The notes below the pieces were generated by a model that was not told where the DNA came from, ran no database searches, and saw nothing but the letters and a program-made list of their open reading frames with translations. The position numbers and the translations under genes are program-made. Shown here one piece after another: positions 1 through 5,848 of a stretch of DNA of 11,168 bases (position 1 is the stretch's first letter; every line of letters begins with the position of its first letter). Source of the stretch: Puniceicoccales bacterium (lineage in GTDB: Bacteria > Verrucomicrobiota > Verrucomicrobiia > Opitutales > JAIRKQ01); the NCBI GenBank assembly GCA_031288455.1, contig JAITRI010000075.1:1-11168 (forward strand), written 5' to 3'.

Positions 1-541
1 CCATGCGCCGCGTTAAGGCCTCCATTCCCGGTATCATTTTCGCATAGTCCAGCGTGCACACGCGGAAGAAAAATTCTTCGAATGCATCCGTGCTCATTTT
101 CGCCTGCTGTGCGAATCCATCCGTTGGCCAGCGGAGAATGACCCATTTTGTATTCTTTACGCGCCAGTCATGGACCGGACGCATGACTCCGTCTATCATG
201 ATGCGCTGCTCATGGGGGATGTCCGACTGGTAAAATATATTATTTCCGCCGCGAATGGCTATGAAAGCGTCCATTTTCTTGATCACATCGAGCGCCACGT
301 CTCTGAAACTTTCCATCTGATCTTTTCCGAGAATTTTATTGAGCGCGCGGGAAATTTTGTTGGACTGCAGCCGCACCACCGGAATTCCTCCCCTGCTGTC
401 GATTGCATGCAGAAGCGCGACGATCATATCATCCGGGACATCAACGGCGTTTAGGAGCACGCGCTCGCCTTTTTTGAGATCCACCGAGAACTCGACGAGA
501 TTTTTTGCCAACTTCTCATACTCTTTACCGCCATTGAACAT
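1..541 (-). CDS. M29-family aminopeptidase (AmpS/PepS type), 3' end beyond the left edge
   Basis: Reading the minus strand from the ATG at 539-541 gives an open frame of 180 codons that runs off the left edge. The N terminus (MFNGGKEYEKLAKNLVEFSV, then DLKKGERVLL) and the later segment MSTDAFEEFFFRVCTLDYAK at about residues 149-168 match the N-terminal half of M29 metallo-aminopeptidases. These are cytosolic, broad-specificity enzymes with a two-metal centre that release N-terminal amino acids from peptides. The metal-binding Glu/His/Asp residues lie in the C-terminal half and are outside the window, so activity cannot be judged. Family members are usually about 370-410 residues, so roughly half is present. 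The ATG is chosen because family proteins start here; the frame upstream has no good start before a stop in the spacer, and no Shine-Dalgarno sequence is evident. It lies 89 nt downstream of the DJ-1 gene. Confidence 0.85.
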   Translation of the reverse strand, partial: MFNGGKEYEKLAKNLVEFSVDLKKGERVLLNAVDVPDDMIVALLHAIDSRGGIPVVRLQSNKISRALNKILGKDQMESFRDVALDVIKKMDAFIAIRGGNNIFYQSDIPHEQRIMIDGVMRPVHDWRVKNTKWVILRWPTDGFAQQAKMSTDAFEEFFFRVCTLDYAKMIPGMEALTRRM

Positions 542-630
542 GTCAGGTAAACTACTGCAATCGGCGCCGCAGGAAATAAAAAAATAGTAAATGCGTAAAT
601 TTTACGGCGACATCACCCACGCGTTGACTT

Positions 631-1173
631 CTAAAAAAAAAGATCCCTCTTGATGGCATCCGCCGCCGAGCGCCCAAGCAGCCTCTCCACAATGGCAAAT
701 GCGAATTGCGCAGCCGCGCCTGGGCCTTTCCCCGTGATTAAATTCCCATCCACCACAACATTTTCCGCAGCGTCGACGCCAGGAAGTTCCGCATGTGTGC
801 ACGGATGGGAACAAAATTTTCTCCCGCCGAGAATCCCGGCATTGCTTAGAATCAGAGGTGCGGCGCACAGTGCGCAAATCAATTTCCCAGCGGCATGAAA
901 TCCCCTGACTATGGCGAGTACGGCGGCATCGTCCTTCAGCGCAAACGATCCCGGGCCTCCCGGTAGAAATAGCGCATCGAATTCGTCGCTACCCATGGCG
1001 GAGATTGTGGTGTCCGCTTCCAATCTAATGCCGTGTGCACCACTAATGTGCGTCGACGCACCGGCGGAAACCAGCGCCACTGCGATGCCGCATCTGCGGC
1101 AAATGTCAACGGGCACAACCAGCTCAATCTCTTCGACACCATCGGTGAAAATTACACAGATTTTCTTCTTCAT
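631..1173 (-). CDS. DJ-1/PfpI family protein (DJ-1/YajL-like)
   Basis: This 180-residue protein is a full-length single-domain DJ-1/PfpI member. Visible landmarks are the N-terminal strand and acidic turn DGVEEIELVVPVD with Glu17 (equivalent to human DJ-1 Glu18), the PGGPGS turn at 71-76, the nucleophile elbow ALCAAP with Cys103 (DJ-1 Cys106), the SHP segment with His123 (DJ-1 His126), and GKGPGAAAQFAFAIVE at 148-163, which matches the conserved GPG(T/A)xxxFAxAIVE element. Members act as cysteine-dependent stress proteins, reported as chaperones, glyoxalases or deglycases; the true substrate is disputed and cannot be told here. No signal peptide is seen, so it should be cytosolic. It starts 64 nt after the upstream unknown gene ends, without a clear Shine-Dalgarno sequence, and may share its transcript. 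The C terminus is short compared with E. coli YajL. Confidence 0.9.
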   Translation of the reverse strand: MKKKICVIFTDGVEEIELVVPVDICRRCGIAVALVSAGASTHISGAHGIRLEADTTISAMGSDEFDALFLPGGPGSFALKDDAAVLAIVRGFHAAGKLICALCAAPLILSNAGILGGRKFCSHPCTHAELPGVDAAENVVVDGNLITGKGPGAAAQFAFAIVERLLGRSAADAIKRDLFF

Positions 1174-1237
1174 GGGGGATGTCGACAGATTCAGAGTTAT
1201 TTCCCTGGCGAGTCAAGCAAATGCGGACAGTGCCACA

Positions 1238-1858
1238 TCATGACTCCGCGGAGGTTGCCTCTTTTACCTTATCCAGCTCCTTTTGGCAGTCTTCTATCCT
1301 ATCCTTCGCCTTTTTTTCCTGCTGCGCGTTTCCATTCTCCGCTGCCCATGTGGCAATCGCCCCAAGCATTGCGAGGGTTTTGTCCAGCGTCTGCTTCATC
1401 TTCGAAAAGATTTTTTTCGCAGCGTCGTTTGTTTTGGCGTATTTGCCCAGTTTGTTCACCTTTGCTGCGACGTCCGCTATTGTCTGCCCGGGATACTTGT
1501 CATAGAGATCAGGAATTCCATCACCGTCCCTATCCTCAATGACGCGCTCTGCTTTCCCATTCCAGGCATCCACCTCTGCGATGCCAGCGAATTCATCGCT
1601 GTGAAATTCGCCGTCAGCGACCAGTATATTTTGCTGTGATGCGTACCACGGTGCGACATTGCCCTCGGCGAGCGAGTGTACGCAGCGAAAATTCTCTTCT
1701 ATGGTATCCATCGAAGAGGGCGGAGGTTTCCCCTCCAGCATGGTGGATATGGTCGTTACTGACAGAGTAATGGTGTCGCCTCTGCTCTCAACATTGGCAA
1801 TGCCAATGGGCGCAACCTGTATCACCGTCGCTTTGGTTACACTGTCCTTATCTTCCAT
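1238..1858 (-). CDS. Unknown 206-residue protein with TSP3-like calcium motif; candidate substrate of the upstream type III chaperone
   Basis: I do not recognise a family for the whole protein. There is no signal peptide or membrane segment. The N-terminal ~45 residues are rich in Ser, Thr and Val. Residues 109-120 read DRDGDGIPDLYD, a textbook thrombospondin type-3/EF-like calcium-binding loop (DxDxDGxxDxxD), present once. From about residue 125 to the end the sequence is Ala/Lys/Glu-rich and probably helical, with a central apolar stretch (TLAMLGAIATWAA, 161-173) and a charged coiled-coil-like tail. The ATG lies only 4 nt after the stop of the CesT-like chaperone gene, so the two are almost certainly co-translated. 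Type III chaperones are often encoded next to their substrate, hence the inference that this is a secreted effector or translocator; nothing in the sequence proves secretion. It could instead be a cytosolic or structural protein. Confidence 0.8.
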   Translation of the reverse strand: MEDKDSVTKATVIQVAPIGIANVESRGDTITLSVTTISTMLEGKPPPSSMDTIEENFRCVHSLAEGNVAPWYASQQNILVADGEFHSDEFAGIAEVDAWNGKAERVIEDRDGDGIPDLYDKYPGQTIADVAAKVNKLGKYAKTNDAAKKIFSKMKQTLDKTLAMLGAIATWAAENGNAQQEKKAKDRIEDCQKELDKVKEATSAES

Positions 1859-1862
1859 GGTG

Positions 1863-2369
1863 CTACGCTTTCATTTTATCGAGCTTAATCTTTGCGCTAT
1901 ATTTGTCCATTTCAGCGGCCACATCATCTCCCGCCAATGAGTATTTCTCCGCGAGTGCGTCGACCAGTTTCATTACCTCCCTCTTCGCCCGATCCGCAGT
2001 CCGCACAAAATTGCACAGTATGTTGGCGAATGAAACATCGTCGACGGATCCTAGCGCTCTCGTATAGGACAGAACAACATTCTGCGTCTTCGCATCCAGC
2101 CCAAAGGTCGCCTGATTATACTCTATGCCGCAGATGTTCAGCTCCAGAATTTTTTCGAAAAATTCTTCGCTGCAGTCGTATGGAACTCTGCAAATTGGGG
2201 CATAGAAATATATGACATCGCTGTGCTTCGGAAATTCCACAACATATTCCTGCTGCAGATCTGGACTTTTGAAAACGCAAAGCCCATTTTCCCCGAGTAA
2301 CAGTTTTCTCCCGATTCTGTTGCCGGCCACCTGCAGATATTTGTTTAAAATTTTACTAGAGCCACTCAT
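1863..2369 (-). CDS. CesT/Tir-family type III secretion chaperone
   Basis: The 168-residue product from the ATG at 2367-2369 follows the class I type III secretion chaperone layout. An N-terminal helix (ILNKYLQVAGNRIG, 7-20) is followed by strands LCVFKS (30-35), YVVEFP (42-47) and VIYFYAPI (53-60). Next is the dimerisation helix EEFFEKILELNIC (68-80) with GIEYNQATFGLDAKTQNVVLSY after it, and a closing helix FANILCNFVRTADRAKREVMKL (114-135) followed by an extra charged tail. Such chaperones form homodimers that bind the N-terminal region of an effector in the bacterial cytosol and hand it to the injectisome ATPase. The frame stays open upstream to 2492, but those 41 codons are AT-rich spacer-like sequence with no family similarity, so the internal ATG is preferred. 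The next gene begins 4 nt after the stop. The family call rests on pattern recognition alone; no injectisome genes are in the window. Confidence 0.75.
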   Translation of the reverse strand: MSGSSKILNKYLQVAGNRIGRKLLLGENGLCVFKSPDLQQEYVVEFPKHSDVIYFYAPICRVPYDCSEEFFEKILELNICGIEYNQATFGLDAKTQNVVLSYTRALGSVDDVSFANILCNFVRTADRAKREVMKLVDALAEKYSLAGDDVAAEMDKYSAKIKLDKMKA

Positions 2370-2384
2370 GACCAACGGAAGTAT

Positions 2385-2403
2385 GCTTCGAATGTTACGA
2401 AGC
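2385..2403 (-). promoter_or_regulatory. Small hairpin in the chaperone leader
   Basis: A perfect 6-bp inverted repeat (GCTTCG / CGAAGC) with a 7-nt loop lies 15 nt upstream of the chosen ATG of the type III chaperone, where a ribosome would land. It could modulate initiation, but so short a stem may be coincidental. Confidence 0.3.
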
Positions 2404-2451
2404 CAGTGGCATTTGTAAATAATAAATTTTAGCGATAAAAATTCGACGATT

Positions 2452-2482
2452 TTTATAAAAAAATTGGGAACTTTTCTGCCAA
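2452..2482 (-). promoter_or_regulatory. Candidate promoter of the chaperone operon
   Basis: On the minus strand a TTGGCA (-35 like, 5/6) at 2477-2482 is followed by an AT-rich stretch with TATAAA (-10 like, 5/6) at 2452-2457. The 19-nt spacing is longer than the ideal 17. It would give a leader of about 75 nt before the ATG at 2369. The call is weak because AT-rich DNA produces such boxes easily. Confidence 0.3.
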
Positions 2483-2562
2483 TGGAAAACAAACATGAGA
2501 GTATCGAGCCTGAAGGTGCGCCGGTACGTGAAACGTTGCCGCCGCCTCACGCGCGAAGCGGT

Positions 2563-2615
2563 CCGCATCCGCGAAGCGGATGCGGCGGGTGCAGGGGCTG
2601 TGCCCCTGCCCGCCG
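2563..2615. repeat. GC-rich double palindrome (REP-like) in spacer
   Basis: Two strong hairpins sit back to back in otherwise AT-rich spacer. The first is CCGCATCCGC at 2563-2572, loop GAA, and its exact complement at 2576-2585 (10 bp). The second is CGGCGGG (2583-2589), a TG bulge, CAGGGGC (2592-2598), loop TGT, and GCCCCTG CCCGCCG (2602-2615), giving 14 paired bases. They share three bases, so the two folds compete. Neither is followed by a T-run on either strand, so this is not a classic intrinsic terminator. The form resembles dispersed palindromic (REP-type) elements of intergenic DNA, but only one copy is in the window. It could also stabilise the rpsI 3' end. Confidence 0.6.
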
Positions 2616-2648
2616 GAGGCATTAAAACGTCGCAGTGGAAATTTGAAC

Positions 2649-2695
2649 AAAAAAAGTGCCCGGCGCCGTATTTTTAGAGAAAAGCCCGCGGCGCC
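2649..2695 (-). terminator. Possible intrinsic terminator after rplM-rpsI
   Basis: About 70 nt after the rpsI stop the minus strand has GGCGCCG arms (2689-2695 with 2662-2668) closing a 20-nt loop, followed after a further 6 nt by a run of seven T. The stem is GC-rich and the T-run is good, but the gap between them is unusual, so efficiency is doubtful. Confidence 0.4.
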
Positions 2696-2765
2696 AGTGG
2701 AATATTTCGTGATTTCTCGCGCTGCAGAACTATCCCGCCGCTGAGGTATCGGATAATCTTGCCAA

Positions 2766-3167
2766 TTATCGCTTCGAGAACTGGTAGCGTTTTCTTGCGC
2801 CCGGTTGTCCCGGCTTTTTGCGCTCCTTTATTCTGCTGTCGCGGGAAAGCAGTCCGTCTTTTTTCAACGCCGGGCGCAGTTCCGGATTCATCTTCTCCAG
2901 TGAGCGGGCGATGGCGAGCGAAATCGCATCCAATTGTCCACTTATGCCACCTCCGTATGCCCTGACGGAAATATCGACTTTCCCGGCCATATCCGCTGCC
3001 ATTAGTGGAGCAAGAATATTTTTCTCGGCGCCCTCAAGTGAACAGAACTCGGACAGACCGCGGCCGTTTATGTCTATCTTCCCTGTGCCCTCTTCCAGCG
3101 TGACACACGCAACGGCACACTTTCTGCGCCCGGTGCCACGAAACTGAATTTTATTACTTTTGGTCAT
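2766..3167 (-). CDS. rpsI: 30S ribosomal protein S9
   Basis: The 133-residue product is a complete uS9. It has the N-terminal GTGRRK motif (11-16), the AYGGGISGQLDAISLAIARSL core (70-90) and the basic C-terminal tail RDSRIKERKKPGQPGARKR ending in YQFSKR. In the ribosome this tail reaches into the small-subunit P site and contacts the tRNA anticodon stem-loop; the C-terminal Arg is retained. The start codon overlaps the rplM stop as ATGA, so translation is probably coupled; no separate Shine-Dalgarno sequence is seen. Length and order (rplM then rpsI) are the usual ones in bacteria. Confidence 0.98.
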   Translation of the reverse strand: MTKSNKIQFRGTGRRKCAVACVTLEEGTGKIDINGRGLSEFCSLEGAEKNILAPLMAADMAGKVDISVRAYGGGISGQLDAISLAIARSLEKMNPELRPALKKDGLLSRDSRIKERKKPGQPGARKRYQFSKR

Positions 3168-3616
3168 TTTGCTAGCATTTGTTTCATCACTACCGCTGCC
3201 ATTGGCTGCTGCGCCGCATGTGGATGTTCGCTGCCTCCGTACACCTTCAAATTTACCATTAGCTTCTCCGCTAATCTATTCTTTGGGAGCATCCCGCGGA
3301 CCGCATGTTCAACGATGAATTCTGGACGTTTGGCTCTCATGCGCGCGACCGGGATATATTTCTCACCGCCCTGGAATCCGGAATAGAACATGTATTCCAT
3401 GTGAGCATCCTTCGCGCCCGTCAGCTTAACCTTCGCGGCATTGGTGACAATGACGAAATCCCCAGCATCCATGTGCGGTGTGTACAGCGGCTTATCTCTT
3501 CCGCGGAGAATATTCGCCACAACGACCGCAAGTCGCCCAAGTGGTACGCCAGCGGCATCGACAATGCGCCACTTCTTCTTCGCAACATCATTAACTGTCG
3601 CCAATGTCGTTTTCAT
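3164..3616 (-). CDS. rplM: 50S ribosomal protein L13
   Basis: The 150-residue product is a complete uL13. Visible family elements are WRIVDAAGVPLGRLA (16-30), the segment GRDKPLYTPHMDAGDFVIV (39-57) with NAAKVKLTG after it, the AVRGMLPKNRL helix (105-115) and LKVYGGSEHPHAAQQP (123-138). L13 is an early-assembly protein of the large subunit. The ATG at 3614-3616 is chosen because MKTTLA is the usual start and a GAAGG Shine-Dalgarno sequence lies 4 nt upstream, the best ribosome-binding site in the window. A TTG five codons earlier in frame is possible but less likely. The gene lies 64 nt after fmt and overlaps rpsI by 4 nt. Confidence 0.97.
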   Translation of the reverse strand: MKTTLATVNDVAKKKWRIVDAAGVPLGRLAVVVANILRGRDKPLYTPHMDAGDFVIVTNAAKVKLTGAKDAHMEYMFYSGFQGGEKYIPVARMRAKRPEFIVEHAVRGMLPKNRLAEKLMVNLKVYGGSEHPHAAQQPMAAVVMKQMLAK

Positions 3617-3680
3617 CAAACCTTCAGGCAAGCTAAATGTGTCGATCGTCTTGTCAAATAGTTTTTGTAATTTTCTTCAG

Positions 3681-4676
3681 TTATTTGTGGAATTTATTGA
3701 ACGGACTCACTGACACAAGTTCGCGCGACGGGTGGGACGGCAGAATTTTCCCCGGCTCGATGGGAAATCCATTTATAAAATCTTTGATCTTCAGCATCCG
3801 CCCGCCCGGCCTCTGCAGTTCTCCTATGAGCAGCAGTCCATCGGCAGTTGCGACGCTGATCGCATCCGATTCCACTGCAACAATCTGTCCGCTGCGGAAA
3901 TCTTCGCAACGATTTGAGTGGGCGGACGCGGCCCCTATTTTTAGACTGATTCCGTCGTATTCCAGGACGCATCCGATATGCGGCGTGAGCGCGCGTATGC
4001 GATTTTTTAACGCTTCGGCGGGCAGCGAAAAATCAAGAAGGCCGTCGGATTTCGACAGTTTTCTTGTGAAAGTGGCATTTGCGTGCGATTGCTCGGAAAG
4101 GTGCAGCGTCCCGGAACAGAGCGCATCCAAATTTCTTCCCAACATGACCGGGCACGCGCCGGAAATTTTCTCTGATATCTGCCGGTACGTGTCATCGCAC
4201 CCGATTGGAACCCTCTCCACATCGGCGACTGCGCCGGCATCCATTTCTTCCACGATCCGCATCAGCGATACACCAGTTTCCGTTTCGCCGCAGGCGATGG
4301 CAGTTTCGATGGGCGATGCTCCCCGGTATTTCGGCAGCATGGATGCGTGAAAATTATAGATCCCGAGCGGCGGGACTTCCAGGATGTTTTTGCCGAGAAT
4401 ATGCCCGTAGGCCATCACAAGGACTAGATCGCACCCAACGGATCGCATCCACGCCGCCGTTGCTTCATCGGGACGCCGAGGAGTCAGCAGAGGAATACCG
4501 TTCGTCCGTGCAAATCGCGACACCTCAGTTTCCTCGACCCTATGTCCACGTCCCGATGGCATGTCCGGTTTGCTGACGATGCCGGATAGTCGCAGCGTAT
4601 CGCTGTGCACTAGAAATTCCAGCAGTCGCAAAGCTATCCCGTCGGACCCAAAAAATATGACATCTTTCCTATGCAT
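3681..4676 (-). CDS. fmt: Methionyl-tRNA formyltransferase
   Basis: The enzyme transfers a formyl group from 10-formyl-tetrahydrofolate to the methionine of initiator tRNA in the cytosol. The 331-residue length is slightly above the usual ~310-320. The N-terminal catalytic domain shows VIFFGSDGIALRLLEFL (6-22), SKPDMPSGRG (35-44), NFH with Asn108 and His110, the folate-site motif MLPKYRGASPI (113-123) and EEMDAGAV with Asp146, so the Asn/His/Asp catalytic triad is intact. The C-terminal OB-like tRNA-binding domain shows IRALTPHIGC (227-236) and LQRPGGRMLKIKDFINGF (287-304). The ATG overlaps the end of the upstream aminotransferase gene by 8 nt, pointing to one transcript. The usual partner def (peptide deformylase) is not nearby. 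The last ~20 residues are not conserved family sequence. Confidence 0.96.
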   Translation of the reverse strand: MHRKDVIFFGSDGIALRLLEFLVHSDTLRLSGIVSKPDMPSGRGHRVEETEVSRFARTNGIPLLTPRRPDEATAAWMRSVGCDLVLVMAYGHILGKNILEVPPLGIYNFHASMLPKYRGASPIETAIACGETETGVSLMRIVEEMDAGAVADVERVPIGCDDTYRQISEKISGACPVMLGRNLDALCSGTLHLSEQSHANATFTRKLSKSDGLLDFSLPAEALKNRIRALTPHIGCVLEYDGISLKIGAASAHSNRCEDFRSGQIVAVESDAISVATADGLLLIGELQRPGGRMLKIKDFINGFPIEPGKILPSHPSRELVSVSPFNKFHK

Positions 4677-5787
4677 TTTTTGCGAAAAATTTCCTCAGAG
4701 TGCTTGCGACGTGGCGTATCTGTGCGTCGCTCAGCGACGGATAAATCGGCAGGCTGATGACTTCATTTGCCGCAATGGCTGCATTTTTTGCCATGCGCCG
4801 CCCATCGACGAATGGGCGAAAACACTCCTGTGCGTCCAGCGGCAGCGGATAGTATACGCCGCAACCGATGTCATTTTCCAGTAAAAATTTCAGCGCTTCG
4901 CCGCGGAGGCCGCCCAAAATTCTCACGGTGAATTGGTGCCACGTGTGGAAATTTCCGGGCGCCTCCACCGGAAGAACTATGGACTCAACATCCGCCAGTT
5001 CATCGGAATAAATTTCAGCGTTGCGCCGCCTGTTTGCGATGTCTCCGTCGACGTGCGGCAGTTTCAAATTCAGCAGTGCCGCCTGCAGCGTGTCGATGCG
5101 GAAGTTTCCTCCGATGTACCTGTGGAAATATTTTGGAGCCATCCCGTGTACGCGCATGATGCGCATTTTTTCCGCCAAATCGTCGTCGTTCGTGCAGACG
5201 AGGCCGGCATCGCCGAATCCTCCAAGGTTCTTTGTGGGGTAAAAGCTGAAGCTGCCAATTGTTCCCAATGTGCCGCTTTGTCTGCCGTTGCGCAGCGCCC
5301 CGAATGACTGCGCGCAGTCCTCAACTATGGGAAGATTAAAGCGATGTCCGATTTCAGCGATGGCATCCATATCAGCGAGTTGTCCAAACAAATGCACTGG
5401 GATTATCGCCTTTGTTTTGTCTGTGATTTTTTCTAGAATGTCATCGGTGGAGACGGTGAAATCGTCGAGATTTATGTCGGCGAATACCGGCTTTGCGCCA
5501 ACTCTGGCGATGCATCCGGCGGCGGCAAAAAACGTAAACGATGGACAGATGACCTCGTCGCCATGTCCGATTCCAAGCGCCATGAGCGCCACCAGGAGCG
5601 TATCCGTCCCGGATGACATCCCAATGGCATGTTTCACTCCAAGATACCGTGCGACATTGCCTTCGAATAGTTCCACATCTTTCCCGAGTATGAATTCGCC
5701 GGAATCAAAAATTTCGGAAAATTTCCCAATGGCGTCGCTCCTGATTTTAGAATTCTGGATGCTTGGATCAAATAGCGGAATCTTCAC
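4669..5787 (-). CDS. DegT/DnrJ/EryC1/StrS family PLP-dependent sugar aminotransferase
   Basis: Members of this fold-type I family aminate nucleotide-linked keto-sugars for O-antigen, capsule or other glycans. From a GTG at 5785-5787 the product is 372 residues, the normal family length, starting with MKIPLFDPSIQNSKI. Landmarks are GEFILGKDVELFE (30-42), SSGTDTL (PLP-phosphate site, 59-65), PSFTFFAAAG, VEDCAQSFGA (Asp157 and Gln160 near the PLP ring) and SFYPTKNLGGFGDAGLV with the Schiff-base lysine Lys186. It resembles WbpE-like enzymes most, but the sugar cannot be assigned. The frame stays open to an ATG at 5904, inside the end of the upstream gene; the extra 39 residues (basic, no family match) are probably untranslated. 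No other sugar-nucleotide gene is nearby, and fmt overlaps its 3' end. Confidence 0.9.
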   Translation of the reverse strand: MKIPLFDPSIQNSKIRSDAIGKFSEIFDSGEFILGKDVELFEGNVARYLGVKHAIGMSSGTDTLLVALMALGIGHGDEVICPSFTFFAAAGCIARVGAKPVFADINLDDFTVSTDDILEKITDKTKAIIPVHLFGQLADMDAIAEIGHRFNLPIVEDCAQSFGALRNGRQSGTLGTIGSFSFYPTKNLGGFGDAGLVCTNDDDLAEKMRIMRVHGMAPKYFHRYIGGNFRIDTLQAALLNLKLPHVDGDIANRRRNAEIYSDELADVESIVLPVEAPGNFHTWHQFTVRILGGLRGEALKFLLENDIGCGVYYPLPLDAQECFRPFVDGRRMAKNAAIAANEVISLPIYPSLSDAQIRHVASTLRKFFAKNA

Positions 5788-5848
5788 CGTGGCGAATATC
5801 CACTTGCGCCAATGTTTTTCAAGAAAAATGTCACCAGCTGCGCGCCGT

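Larger units (their letters stand above)
2370..2765. other. 396-bp intergenic region between rpsI and the chaperone gene
   Basis: This stretch contains no convincing gene. From right to left it holds the terminator-like inverted repeat, the GC-rich double palindrome, and an AT-rich leader with promoter-like boxes and a small hairpin. A 60-codon plus-strand frame at 2495-2677 simply reads through the palindromes and is not considered coding. Confidence 0.7.

Noticed and set aside
1174..1237. TTGACT-containing promoter before the DJ-1 gene
   Set aside because: A -35-like TTGACT is present, but no acceptable -10 box lies at 16-18 nt.
2370..2492. Longer chaperone start at 2492
   Set aside because: The extra 41 codons are AT-rich, match the spacer in composition and lack family similarity; type III chaperones normally begin close to the first helix, which fits the ATG at 2369.
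2495..2677. 60-codon plus-strand open frame in the spacer
   Set aside because: It is basic, low-complexity sequence produced by reading through the GC-rich palindromes; no ribosome-binding site.
3630..3657. TTGACA plus TAGCTT as a promoter for rplM
   Set aside because: The -35 is perfect, but the -10 matches at only 3 of 6 and the predicted transcript would start on the rplM Shine-Dalgarno sequence, removing it.
3637..4350. 237-codon plus-strand open frame
   Set aside because: It lies wholly opposite fmt, whose catalytic motifs are intact; the plus-strand translation has no recognisable family and is a shadow of the GC-biased codon pattern.
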